Source: Marinobacter halodurans (GTDB lineage Bacteria > Pseudomonadota > Gammaproteobacteria > Pseudomonadales > Oleiphilaceae). From it: a DNA stretch of 64,000 nt. Positions within the stretch are counted from its first letter, which is position 1. The number at the start of each line of letters is the position of its first letter. Below the pieces are notes generated by a model, which saw only the letters and a program-made list of their open reading frames with translations, was not told where the DNA came from and searched no databases. Position numbers and translations under genes: made by a program. Below are positions 9,401-17,019 of this stretch, in pieces. The stretch spans positions 1 to 64,000 of the forward strand of contig NZ_SJDL01000010.1 in assembly GCF_004327985.1 (NCBI RefSeq), read 5' to 3'.

Positions 9401-11335
9401 GACGCGGCGGAACAGGTCCTCGAAGATCGGCCGTATACGGTGGATATCAACAATCTTGCCGGTGTAGGCCTGCAGCGCGAAGTCGTGGATCCAGACGGAC
9501 CGGCCGTTGCGGTCCACCACCTCGAACGGGTGCTCGCCCAGGACCCGGAACCCCAGGTTATGGAAGATCGGCAGCACATCCGACAGCGGCAGCTGCGCGT
9601 CCGGCGAAAAGAGCTTGAAGTGAACGGTGCTCTCCTCCTCTTCCAGCGCCCGATAGAAGCTCATTTCCAGTTGGGAGCTCTTCGCCGCATCAACGATGTG
9701 CTCCAGGTCGATCGCCGTCCGACGGGGTGAGAAGCGGTCCCGGTAGCTGCCGGGGAAGGCATTGCGGTAGAGGCGGATCAGCTCGTTGCCACGCTCTTCG
9801 CCGTGGGTCTCGTGCAGGGCTTCGGACAGGCCGTCGCGCCAGGACTGCGCCAGGGAAATCACCTGCTCCTGGATGTCATGGACCGGCAGTTGGCGGTTCT
9901 CCACCTGCGGTACCCGGATGGTGAACTGGACCCGGGCCAGCACCGACTCGGAGAAGTGGGTGACGAACTCAATGTCTTCCGCTTCGAGACGCTCCATCAG
10001 CACCTGCTCCACATTCAGGCGCAGCTCGGTGTTGTAAATGTCCCGCGGGAAGAACGCCAGGCAGGTGACGAACTGGCCATACACGTCCTCGCGCATGAAC
10101 ACCTTGATCATGCGGCGTTCCTGGATGTAGAGGATGTCCAGCGCCACCCTGTAGAGCTCGTCCGGTTCGATCTGGAACAGCTCGTCGCGGGGGTAGACCG
10201 TCAGGATCTGGTCCAGCTCCTTGCCGGCGTAGTCGTTCCGCAGGAAGCCGGAGCGCCTGATCACCTCGTTCACCTTGCGGCCCAGCAGCGGAATCTGGTC
10301 GGGACGTTCCTGGTAGACGCGGGAGGTGTACAGGCCGAGGAAACGGCGCTCGCCGATCACCTCGCCCTTGGCGTTGAATTTCTTGACGGCGATGTAGTCC
10401 GGGTACGCCGGCCGGTGCACCCGGGAACGCTGGGCCGACTTGGCGAAGATGAAGATGTCGTCGGTGCGGGTCATCTCGGTGCGGGTGCGCTGGGGCAACT
10501 CTTCCAGCCGGACCTTGACCGGCCGTTCGTTGTGGACCCGCAGGATGCCCATTTCCGAATCCGGCACCTGGGTCACCAGCATGCCGCCCTTTTCCTTGAC
10601 GAAGTCGTACTCGTCGTAGCCCAGGAAGGTGAAGTGGTCGTCCGCCAGCCACTCCAGGAAACGGTGCGCTTCCTTGATGTCATCGCTGCTGATCTTGGCC
10701 TTGCAGTTGTCCAATTCCTTCAGGATCTCGGTGGACTTGGCCTTCATCGCCGGGAAGTCGTCCACGGCAATGCGGACTTCCTGGAGCACCTGCTGCAATT
10801 CGTCCTCCAGGCCACGCAATTCTTCCGGGTCACTGTGCCGGTCGATCTCGAGGACGATCATCGCCTCGTAACTGGTCTTGGCCTTGCCCGCCTTGCTGTC
10901 CCGGTCGTGCAGTTTCTTGAGTTTGCCGCTGCGATCGCGCTCGACCTGCAGGATGGCATGGTACAGGGTATGGGTCCCGATTTCGCGCTGGTTGATGGCG
11001 ATGCGGATGGAGTCGATCAGGAACGGGATGTCCGGGTGGAGGATGAAGATAACGGAGTGGGTCGACTGCCAGCCGTCGCTCTCCAGATCCGGGTTGAATA
11101 CCGCCACAGGGGAATCCGCAGCCGCACGGTTCTGGATGAACTTCCAGGCGGCGAGTACTGAGCCATAGACGTCGGCAAAGCGGCGGGCCAGTAACTCATC
11201 AAGCGGCAGGTGGGATAAATGTTGAACTGCAAATTCACTGATCTTCTTCGCTTCGGTTTTGTTGATCTTTTCGGCAAAGGCTTCGGCCAGCAAGTCATGG
11301 AACTGGTCCTTGCTGGTCACCGTCAGCGCGTTCAT
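6443..11335 (-). CDS. gdhB: NAD-specific glutamate dehydrogenase, GDH180 class
   Basis: A very large 1630-residue enzyme that oxidatively deaminates glutamate to 2-oxoglutarate with NAD. The length is typical of the L_180 class, first described in Streptomyces and Pseudomonas. The N-terminal half holds ACT-like and helical regulatory segments. The catalytic core is recognisable by RGGLRWSDR, then PVGAKGGFVAK (about residue 850, substrate lysines), GIGDMAGDVFGNG, and the nucleotide-binding VVGEGGNLGMTQLGR (about residue 1140). The start is the ATG at 11335 giving MNALTVTSKDQF. A CRP-like half-symmetric site lies 44 bp upstream. It is a single-gene transcription unit. No frameshift was seen across the 4.9 kb. 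Confidence 0.95.
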   Translation of the reverse strand: MNALTVTSKDQFHDLLAEAFAEKINKTEAKKISEFAVQHLSHLPLDELLARRFADVYGSVLAAWKFIQNRAAADSPVAVFNPDLESDGWQSTHSVIFILHPDIPFLIDSIRIAINQREIGTHTLYHAILQVERDRSGKLKKLHDRDSKAGKAKTSYEAMIVLEIDRHSDPEELRGLEDELQQVLQEVRIAVDDFPAMKAKSTEILKELDNCKAKISSDDIKEAHRFLEWLADDHFTFLGYDEYDFVKEKGGMLVTQVPDSEMGILRVHNERPVKVRLEELPQRTRTEMTRTDDIFIFAKSAQRSRVHRPAYPDYIAVKKFNAKGEVIGERRFLGLYTSRVYQERPDQIPLLGRKVNEVIRRSGFLRNDYAGKELDQILTVYPRDELFQIEPDELYRVALDILYIQERRMIKVFMREDVYGQFVTCLAFFPRDIYNTELRLNVEQVLMERLEAEDIEFVTHFSESVLARVQFTIRVPQVENRQLPVHDIQEQVISLAQSWRDGLSEALHETHGEERGNELIRLYRNAFPGSYRDRFSPRRTAIDLEHIVDAAKSSQLEMSFYRALEEEESTVHFKLFSPDAQLPLSDVLPIFHNLGFRVLGEHPFEVVDRNGRSVWIHDFALQAYTGKIVDIHRIRPIFEDLFRRVWYGEAENDNFNRLVLACYLDWRQIAMLRSYARYMRQIRISNSQTFISNTLVNHVGLAQNLLDFFAVRFDPERNQSAGKSAAAQQKLELEFNSGLDDVENLSEDRVLRLYLDLMKATQRTNYFQKDADGNHKSYISYKFRPSEIPDMPLPMPMFEIYVYSPRVEGVHLRGGKVARGGLRWSDRFEDYRTEILGLVKAQQVKNAVIVPVGAKGGFVAKQLPDSGDRDAFQREGIEAYKTFVRGLLDVTDNLIDGAIRPPQNVVRHDEDDHYLVVAADKGTATFSDIANGLSKEYDFWLGDAFASGGSQGYDHKKMGITAKGAWVSVERHFRELGINPATDEFTVIGIGDMAGDVFGNGLLRSEHAKLIAAFNHMHIFVDPSPDPRKSFEERQRLFELPRSAWTDYNADLISKGGGVFNRSAKSIPVSAEMKKLFNIKSDRVPPNMLISHILKAQADLLWFGGIGTYVKGSKETHGDVGDKANDGLRINGKELRAKVVGEGGNLGMTQLGRIEFGLNGGRLNTDFIDNAGGVDCSDHEVNMKILLNRVVANGDLTEKQRNNMLEKMTDDVSELVLLNNYRQTQAISIANTDTTTRLEEYRRLMITLESEGKLNRELEFLPDEETLAERKLDKKGLTRPELSVLISYVKGDLKQLLTESDLPDEPSLAKEMNKVFPDALIKKFGKELGEHQLRREIIATQIANDMVNHMGITFVDRLAKSTGASVSAIAMAWLIARDVFRIDEWWNKIEALDNKVPASLQLELMNELIRLVRRAVRWLLRNRRSELNIQSHVDRFAEALSDIIAQLPDYLGHQSGEEWREHYNALVKKSIPEDVAAVVAGTSYLYSALGIIEAHETTQVPLKQVANLYYSLGERLDLNWFAGAVAKLSPSSHWEALARESFREDLDWQQRALTTGVLRISGQDGDVSAAIEDWIERHKPMVDRWQSMLSELRSTREPEYAMFSVALRELLDLAQSSIHTPLEAQASPMG

Positions 11336-11378
11336 GTGCTACCCCAACTTTCTGAATGAATGTTAATAAACAAATCCA

Positions 11379-11394
11379 GTGGAGACCTGTCACA
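11379..11394. promoter_or_regulatory. CRP-like half-symmetric site upstream of gdhB
   Basis: GTGGA, six bases (GACCTG), TCACA. One half matches the CRP/Vfr consensus perfectly and the other at four of five positions. It is centred about 50 bp upstream of the gdhB start codon. The thirteen bases GAGACCTGTCACA are identical to the site at 3406-3418. Catabolic glutamate dehydrogenase being under carbon control is plausible but inferred. Confidence 0.35.
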
Positions 11395-11618
11395 GACTGG
11401 GTTCCACTTCCGGGTTATGACAGGCAGCTGGCTTACTCCACTAGCATAGTCAAACCCTTGATTTTTGCTGGTAGGTTACAAACACTGGTCGCCTACGGCG
11501 ATTGTGGTCAATACGGACTCCGGACCGGTTTGCAACCTGATGAACCTACGGATCGTTCATGACGTCTCCGATGGGCACTTCGTCCGGATGGGTCCGTAAG
11601 AGAGAAATGACAGGGAGT

Positions 11619-11745
11619 GGTTGAAAAAGGTCAGACTGTGACGGACCAATACATGACGCGCAGCAAGGAATGTCTGCCGCATGGGCAGATCTATCGTCGA
11701 CACTGTGCAACACTGCAACTCGCCACAGCATGGGCTTTTTCAACA
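11619..11745. repeat. MITE-like inverted-repeat element
   Basis: The ends are GTTGAAAAAG (11620-11629) and CTTTTTCAAC (11735-11744), a perfect 10-bp inverted pair. Partial pairing extends inward to CTGTG and CACAG, giving arms of about 21 bp. Inside is a second hairpin, TCTGCC (11673-11678) with GGCAGA (11684-11689). No obvious target-site duplication is visible and no protein is encoded. It ends 26 bp before the MoxR start, so it may carry or disturb that operon's promoter. Confidence 0.5.
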
Positions 11746-11770
11746 GCTCCGCAGACAAACGGAAGGATCA

Positions 11771-12733
11771 ATGTCGTTACAGCGTATATTCGGGGATCTG
11801 CGATCCCAATTAGCGAAAAGGATCATAGGGCAGGAAAAGCTGGTTGACCGGCTGCTGATCGCCCTGCTCGCCGACGGCCACCTGCTGGTGGAAGGCGCCC
11901 CGGGGCTGGCCAAGACCACCGCCATCAAGACCCTGTCCGATCACATCGAAGGGGATTTTCACCGTATCCAGTTCACGCCGGACCTGCTGCCGTCGGACGT
12001 CACCGGCTCCGAGATCTACCGCGCCGAGACCGGCCTGTTCGAATTCCAGAAGGGGCCGATCTTCCACAACCTGGTGCTGGCTGACGAAATCAACCGGGCG
12101 CCGGCCAAGGTACAGTCCGCCCTGCTGGAAGCCATGGGCGAACGCCAGGTGAGCGTGGGTATGAAGACCTTCCCGCTGGACCGCCTGTTCCTGGTCATGG
12201 CGACCCAGAACCCGATCGAACAGGAAGGCACCTACCCGCTGCCCGAAGCGCAGCTGGACCGGTTCCTGATGCACGTCACCATCGACTACCCGGACGCCGG
12301 TGCCGAACGCGACATCCTGCACCTGGCACGACGCGACTATCAGCAGGGGCCGGAACCGACGGATCTGCGCCTGCGCGCCGACGATATTTTCCAGGCCCGG
12401 CTGGACGCCAGCGAACTCTACATGGCCGAAGCGGTCGAGGATTACCTGGTGGCGCTGGTGCTGGCCACCCGCCAGCCGGCCAGCCTGGACGCGGACCTGG
12501 CCCGTTGGATCGCCTTCGGCGCCAGCCCCCGGGGCACCATTGCCCTGGACCGCTGCGCCCGCGCCAAGGCCTGGGTGGACGGCCGGGAGTTCGTCAACCC
12601 GGACGATGTGCGCGCCATCGCCTTCGATGTGCTGCGCCATCGCGTGCTGCTGACTTTCGAGGCGGAGGCCGACGGCATCACGCCGGACGACGTGATCCAG
12701 CGCCTGATCGATCGGGTCCCGGTCGCCGCCTGA
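11771..12733 (+). CDS. MoxR-family AAA+ ATPase
   Basis: A 320-residue AAA+ chaperone-like ATPase. The start is ATG 11771, 5 bp after a GGAAGGA ribosome site; the frame is open upstream only through the repeat element. Walker A is GAPGLAKT (42-49). Walker B is LVLADEINRAP, followed by sensor 1 in MATQNP and the MoxR-typical EQEGTYPLPEAQLDRF. The C-terminal AAA_lid_2 domain ends in the conserved FDVLRHRV segment. MoxR proteins work with von Willebrand A partners to mature or remodel protein complexes at the envelope. It is the first gene of a six-gene cluster, with DUF58 following 4 bp later. Confidence 0.93.
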   Translation: MSLQRIFGDLRSQLAKRIIGQEKLVDRLLIALLADGHLLVEGAPGLAKTTAIKTLSDHIEGDFHRIQFTPDLLPSDVTGSEIYRAETGLFEFQKGPIFHNLVLADEINRAPAKVQSALLEAMGERQVSVGMKTFPLDRLFLVMATQNPIEQEGTYPLPEAQLDRFLMHVTIDYPDAGAERDILHLARRDYQQGPEPTDLRLRADDIFQARLDASELYMAEAVEDYLVALVLATRQPASLDADLARWIAFGASPRGTIALDRCARAKAWVDGREFVNPDDVRAIAFDVLRHRVLLTFEAEADGITPDDVIQRLIDRVPVAA

Positions 12734-12737
12734 CGCC

Positions 12738-13673
12738 ATGCAGGACGCTTCTCCACTGATTCGCATCGACCTGCCGGAGCTGATCCGCCTGCAGGCGGAC
12801 GCCCGCGCCCTGCGCCTGCCCGGCACGCGTCCGGTTACGGTGCGCCAAGCCGGGGTCAACCGGTCCCGGCAGAAAGGCCGCGGCATGGTGTTCTCGGAGG
12901 TGCGGCTGTACCAGCCGGGCGACGACATCCGCAGCATCGACTGGCGGGTAACCGCGCGCCGGCAGCAACCGCACACCAAACTCTATGAGGAAGAAAGGGA
13001 ACGCCCGCTGCTGATCCTGTGCGATCTGGGCGATTCACTGTATTTTGGCAGCGAAGGCGCCTACAAGCGGGTGCGCGCGGCCCAGGTGGCCGGGCTGATC
13101 GCCTGGCTGGGCCTGTTCGCCGGTGACCAGGTGGGCGGCATCGTGTTTTCCGACCACCAGTGCGATGTGCTGCGCCCAGCCCGTCGCCGGCGGGCGGTGG
13201 TGCGATTACTGGACAGCCTCGTCCAGCGTCAGGACGACCACACCGGCCCGTCAGGCCAGAACACCGAAGGAAGCCGCCTGGATGAAGCATTGCGTGAGGC
13301 ACGTCGTATCGCTCACACCGGCAGCCGTGTTTTCATCATCAGTGATTTTATCAACCTGTCGCCCGAGACCCCGGCGCTGATTGCGCAACTGGCCCGGCAC
13401 AACACGATCAGCGCCCTGCGGGTCATCGACCCGCTGGAACAGGCGCTGCCGGAGCGCGGCCGGTTTGCGGTCGCCGGGCCTGACGGACCGCTCTGGTTCG
13501 ACGCCGGCAACAGCGCCTTCCGGGAAGCCTTCCAGGCCAAGGTGGCGGAACACGAATACAAGGTCGAGCGTTGTTTCAGCCTGGCGGGCGTCAATGCCGT
13601 GCCCCTGTATACCGGGCAGCAGCCGGCGCAGGTCCTGAAAACCGTGCTCGGCCCACGGGGCCGACTGGGATGA
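12738..13673 (+). CDS. DUF58 domain protein of the MoxR/VWA cluster
   Basis: A 311-residue cytoplasmic protein. The DUF58 signature is the YQPGDDIRSIDWRVTAR segment at about residues 56-72. It is followed by a VWA-like fold whose metal site is degenerate (LILCDLGDSL rather than DxSxS) and by HTGSRVFIISDFI in the second half. DUF58 proteins always accompany MoxR ATPases and are thought to bridge them to membrane VWA proteins. Position and spacing (4 bp after moxR, 22 bp before the DUF4381 gene) indicate one operon. The biochemical role is not established for the family. Confidence 0.9.
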   Translation: MQDASPLIRIDLPELIRLQADARALRLPGTRPVTVRQAGVNRSRQKGRGMVFSEVRLYQPGDDIRSIDWRVTARRQQPHTKLYEEERERPLLILCDLGDSLYFGSEGAYKRVRAAQVAGLIAWLGLFAGDQVGGIVFSDHQCDVLRPARRRRAVVRLLDSLVQRQDDHTGPSGQNTEGSRLDEALREARRIAHTGSRVFIISDFINLSPETPALIAQLARHNTISALRVIDPLEQALPERGRFAVAGPDGPLWFDAGNSAFREAFQAKVAEHEYKVERCFSLAGVNAVPLYTGQQPAQVLKTVLGPRGRLG

Positions 13674-13695
13674 GCACAACGGTCACAACAACAGC

Positions 13696-14181
13696 ATGAC
13701 ACAGGCAGTACAACAACCCATGAATCAGGGCGATCCCCTCGCACAGTTGCGGGATATCCACCTGCCCGAACCCGGCGGCTTCTGGCCACCCGCGCCCGGC
13801 TGGTGGATCCTCGCTGCGCTGGTGCTGCTCCTGGTCGCCGCCGTGATCTGGTGGGCCTGGCGCCGGCACCGGCGCAACCGCTGGATCCGCGACGCCCGGC
13901 AGGAGCTGGCCCGGCTCGGCGCCGCCGCCCGCTCCGACAACGACTGGTTTACCGAACTCAATGCCCTGCTCAAACGCTGTGCCCGCCAGCGCTATCCGGA
14001 CCAGCATCCGGATACCCTGAGCGGCCCGCAGTGGAGTGATTTCCTGGCGCGCACGGAGCCGGCACTGGACCGCCAGCAGGTCGAAGCCCTGGTGAATGCA
14101 GCCTGGCATCCCTCGCCCCGGATCGAACCGGATCAGGCCAGGGCAGTGGCCGAACGCTGGCTGGGAGGGCAGAGATGCTGA
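13696..14181 (+). CDS. DUF4381 single-span membrane protein
   Basis: A 161-residue protein. The N-terminus contains the DUF4381 hallmark LRDIHLPEPGGFWPPAPGWW. It runs straight into one transmembrane helix (about 38-56) and a basic RRHRR stop-transfer. The cytosolic part has the conserved LNALLKRCARQRYP and LSGPQWSDFL segments. It is probably a scaffold between the MoxR ATPase and the VWA membrane proteins. The last 7 bp overlap the start of the next gene, so translation is likely coupled. An alternative start lies at 13720. Confidence 0.88.
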   Translation: MTQAVQQPMNQGDPLAQLRDIHLPEPGGFWPPAPGWWILAALVLLLVAAVIWWAWRRHRRNRWIRDARQELARLGAAARSDNDWFTELNALLKRCARQRYPDQHPDTLSGPQWSDFLARTEPALDRQQVEALVNAAWHPSPRIEPDQARAVAERWLGGQRC

Positions 14182-15185
14182 GTTTTGCCTATCCCTGGCT
14201 GTTGCTGCTGGTTCTCCTGCCCCTGCTGTGGTGGCGCCGCCGCAGGACGGATGCCGATCAGGTGGCCGCGCCATCCATTCCCGTGGGACACTGGCTGACC
14301 AACCTGCCCGGTGTCAGCCGTAGCGGCAATGCCCGCAGCCGATGGCAGAAGCTGTTGCTTTTGGCGGCCTGGGTCTTGCTGGTGGTTGCCCTCGCCCGCC
14401 CCCAGTACATCGGCGAAGACGTCAACCTGCCGGTCACCGGCCGGGACCTGCTGTTGGCGGTGGACATCTCACCGAGCATGGAAGAGGAGGACATGATCGT
14501 GGGCCAGCGCCAGGTGAACCGGCTGACAGCGGTCAAGGACGTCCTCGATGAATTCATCAAGCGCCGGGAAGGCGATCGCCTCGGGCTGCTGTTGTTCGGC
14601 ACCCAGCCCTACATCCAGGCGCCGCTGTCGTTCGATCACGAGACCATCCGCACCCTGCTGCAGGAAGCCCAGTTGGGCATGGCCGGCCGGGCCACGGCCA
14701 TCGGCGACGCCATCGGCCTGGCGGTGAAGCGACTGCGGGATCGCCCCCAGGACCAGCGGGTGCTGATCCTGCTTACCGACGGCGCCAACACCGCCGGCGA
14801 AGTCAGCCCCGACAAGGCCGCCGAGATTGCCGCCGCGGCCGGCGTGCGCATCTACACCATTGGCATCGGCGCCGAGGCCATGCTGCAACGCGGTTTCCTC
14901 GGCACCCGCAAGGTCAACCCATCGCGGGACCTGGACGAGGACCTGCTCAAGCGGATCGCCAGCCAGACCGGCGGCCAATATTTTCGCGCGCGCAGCACAC
15001 CGGAGCTGGAATCCATCTACAACACCATCGACAAGCTCGAACCGATCGAGCTGGAAGGCAAGCAGTACCGCCCGACCACCGACCTGTTCTACTGGCCGGC
15101 AGGCATTGCCATCGCCCTGTTGCTGATCGGCCAGTTGCTGTCCCATGTTCGCCGTCGCGAAATTCCGGGGGTGAGCCATGGCTGA
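14175..15185 (+). CDS. batA: VWA domain membrane protein, BatA-like
   Basis: A 336-residue protein with an N-terminal hydrophobic hairpin (LSFAYPWLLLLVLLPLLWW, then a second helix near 57-75). A VWA domain follows with an intact MIDAS motif DISPS at about residue 97, the T in LLFGTQPYIQ, and D in LLTDGANT. A C-terminal helix (about 309-327) precedes a basic tail. This is the Aer/BatA layout, with the VWA domain in the periplasm between helices. It overlaps its neighbours on both sides (7-8 bp). The MIDAS residues are complete, so divalent-cation-dependent binding is expected. Its client proteins are unknown. Confidence 0.88.
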   Translation: MLSFAYPWLLLLVLLPLLWWRRRRTDADQVAAPSIPVGHWLTNLPGVSRSGNARSRWQKLLLLAAWVLLVVALARPQYIGEDVNLPVTGRDLLLAVDISPSMEEEDMIVGQRQVNRLTAVKDVLDEFIKRREGDRLGLLLFGTQPYIQAPLSFDHETIRTLLQEAQLGMAGRATAIGDAIGLAVKRLRDRPQDQRVLILLTDGANTAGEVSPDKAAEIAAAAGVRIYTIGIGAEAMLQRGFLGTRKVNPSRDLDEDLLKRIASQTGGQYFRARSTPELESIYNTIDKLEPIELEGKQYRPTTDLFYWPAGIAIALLLIGQLLSHVRRREIPGVSHG

Positions 15186-17019
15186 CTTCCATTTCATGCG
15201 CCCGCTGTGGTTGTTGCTCCTGGTGCTGTTGCCGTTGATCCCCTTCCTGTTGCGCTTCCAGGGCGAAGGTCAGAGCGGCTGGGCGCGGGTGATTCCCGAA
15301 GCCCTGCTGCGGCCCCTGCTGGGTGATGCGGTGGAACAGAATGCCCGCCGCAAGCGCCCCGGCATCATCCTGGGTACACTGGTGATTGCCTGTGCCCTGG
15401 CCCTGGCCGGCCCCAGCTGGCGTGAGGCGCCCACACCGCTGATGCAGGAGAACGACAGCCTCGTCATCGTGCTCGACCTGTCCCTGTCGATGCTGGCCCA
15501 GGACGTCGACCCGGACCGCCTGACCCAGGCCAAGCGCAAGATCCGCGACATCCTGGCCCAGCGCAGGAGCAGCTTCACCGCGCTGGTGGTCTACTCCGGC
15601 GATGCCCACACCGTGACGCCCCTGACCGATGACAGCCGCACCATCGAAAGCCTGCTGGATGTGCTCGATCCCTTCATGATGCCGGCCAGCGGCAACCGGG
15701 CCGATCTGGCGGTGGAACAGGCCGAGCGGCTGCTGGACCAGGGTGCCCCGGGCCAGGGCCGGATCCTGCTGGTCACCGATGCCCTGCGCGCCAGTGACTA
15801 CCAGTCCATCCGCGAAACACTGCAGGGATCGCCCTACAGCCTCAGCACGCTGGTGGTGGGCACCCGGGAAGGCGGGCCGATTCCCCTGCCCAAGCGCGGC
15901 TTTATCCGCGACGGCGACCACGTGGTCATCGCCAAGGCCCAACCGGACCGGCTGGCCCAACTGGCCAGTGCCACGGGGGGACTGAGTTCGCCGGTCACCC
16001 TGGATGACGACGACATCCGCACCCTGGAACTGCGCTCGCAGGACAGCGACGACTGGCATGAAAGCAAGCGCGACCTGATGGTCAAACGCTGGAAGGACGA
16101 CGGTTACTGGCTGCTGTGGCTGGCCGCGCCGCTGGCCCTGATCGCCTGGCGCCGCGGGGCGCTACTGCTGATTCCGTTGGTGCTGCTGCCGCTGCTGCCC
16201 CAGCCCGCCCAGGCGATGGACTGGGAGGACTGGTGGACCCGCCCGGACCAGCGCGCCGAAGCGCTGATCCAGAAGGACCCGGCGGTCGCCGCCGACAAGC
16301 TGGATGACAGCGGCTGGAAAGGCTCGGCGCTCTACCGGGCCGGCGACTATGACCGCGCCGCCAGTGCCTTTGCCAAGGCCGATTCGGCGGATGCCCAGTA
16401 CAACCGCGGCAATGCCCTGGCCCGCAAGGGCGATCTCAAGGAAGCCCTCGCCGCATACGACAAGGCACTCGAAAAGGACCCGGGCAACCAGGATGCCCGG
16501 TTCAATCGTGACCTGGTGAAGAAACTGCTGGAGCAGCAAAAGCAGCAGAAGAAACAGAACCAGCAGAACCAGGGCAACAAGCAGTCCGACCAGCAGAAGC
16601 AGCAAGGCCAGTCCGGTCAGGGCCAGCAGAACAAGCCCAACCAGGGCCAGTCTTCCTCGCAACAGCAGCAGGACAGCCAGCAGGGGCAGAATCCGTCCCA
16701 GCAGGACCAGAATGCCGACCAGGGCAAACAGGGGCAGCAAAATCAGTCCCGGCAATCGCCCGGTCAGCAACAGGAGGATGAATCGTCATCCCAGGGCCAG
16801 TCGGACCAGCAACCGGGCCAGTCCGACGAAAAATCCGGCCAGCAGGCCAAGGCCCAGCCTGCCGGCGAGGCCGGCAACGACAAGCAACTCTCCCAGAGCC
16901 AGGAACAATGGCTTCGGCGGATACCGGACGACCCGTCCGGTCTGATGCGCCGCAAATTCCTTTACCAATACCGTGAGCGCGGCAACCAGCAACAAATGGA
17001 AGGCGATACACCATGGTAA
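15178..17019 (+). CDS. batB: BatB/BatC fusion: VWA domain, TPRs and Gln-rich tail
   Basis: A 613-residue protein. Two N-terminal helices frame a VWA domain with MIDAS DLSLS at about 99-103. Further helices at about 305-345 (WLLWLAAPLALIAWRRG and LLLIPLVLLPLLP) are followed by TPR-like repeats (about 379-455; QYNRGNALARKGDLKEALAAYDKAL). Residues 451-575 are extremely rich in Gln, Ser, Asn and Gly with almost no hydrophobics. The end carries the conserved DPSGLMRRKFLYQYR motif that closes BatB/C proteins. This corresponds to BatB and BatC fused, as is common in gammaproteobacteria. The Gln tract probably acts as a flexible periplasmic or cytosolic linker. It overlaps batA by 8 bp and batD by 7 bp. 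Confidence 0.87.
   Translation: MADFHFMRPLWLLLLVLLPLIPFLLRFQGEGQSGWARVIPEALLRPLLGDAVEQNARRKRPGIILGTLVIACALALAGPSWREAPTPLMQENDSLVIVLDLSLSMLAQDVDPDRLTQAKRKIRDILAQRRSSFTALVVYSGDAHTVTPLTDDSRTIESLLDVLDPFMMPASGNRADLAVEQAERLLDQGAPGQGRILLVTDALRASDYQSIRETLQGSPYSLSTLVVGTREGGPIPLPKRGFIRDGDHVVIAKAQPDRLAQLASATGGLSSPVTLDDDDIRTLELRSQDSDDWHESKRDLMVKRWKDDGYWLLWLAAPLALIAWRRGALLLIPLVLLPLLPQPAQAMDWEDWWTRPDQRAEALIQKDPAVAADKLDDSGWKGSALYRAGDYDRAASAFAKADSADAQYNRGNALARKGDLKEALAAYDKALEKDPGNQDARFNRDLVKKLLEQQKQQKKQNQQNQGNKQSDQQKQQGQSGQGQQNKPNQGQSSSQQQQDSQQGQNPSQQDQNADQGKQGQQNQSRQSPGQQQEDESSSQGQSDQQPGQSDEKSGQQAKAQPAGEAGNDKQLSQSQEQWLRRIPDDPSGLMRRKFLYQYRERGNQQQMEGDTPW

Larger units (their letters stand above)
11336..11770. 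other. divergent intergenic region upstream of gdhB and moxR
   Basis: A 435-bp region holding a CRP-like site next to gdhB and an inverted-repeat element at 11619-11745 next to the MoxR gene. Two short frames (11356-11562 plus, 11546-11758 minus) run through the repeat and have no protein-like features, so I leave them out. The promoter for the MoxR operon must lie within or left of the repeat. Confidence 0.5.

Noticed and set aside
6404-11161. Three long plus-strand frames opposite gdhB (6404-7555, 8282-9730, 9803-11161)
   Set aside because: They are antisense shadows of the glutamate dehydrogenase, with no recognisable domains or ribosome sites.
11356-11758. Two small frames between gdhB and the MoxR gene
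   Set aside because: They cross the inverted-repeat element and have no protein-like composition.
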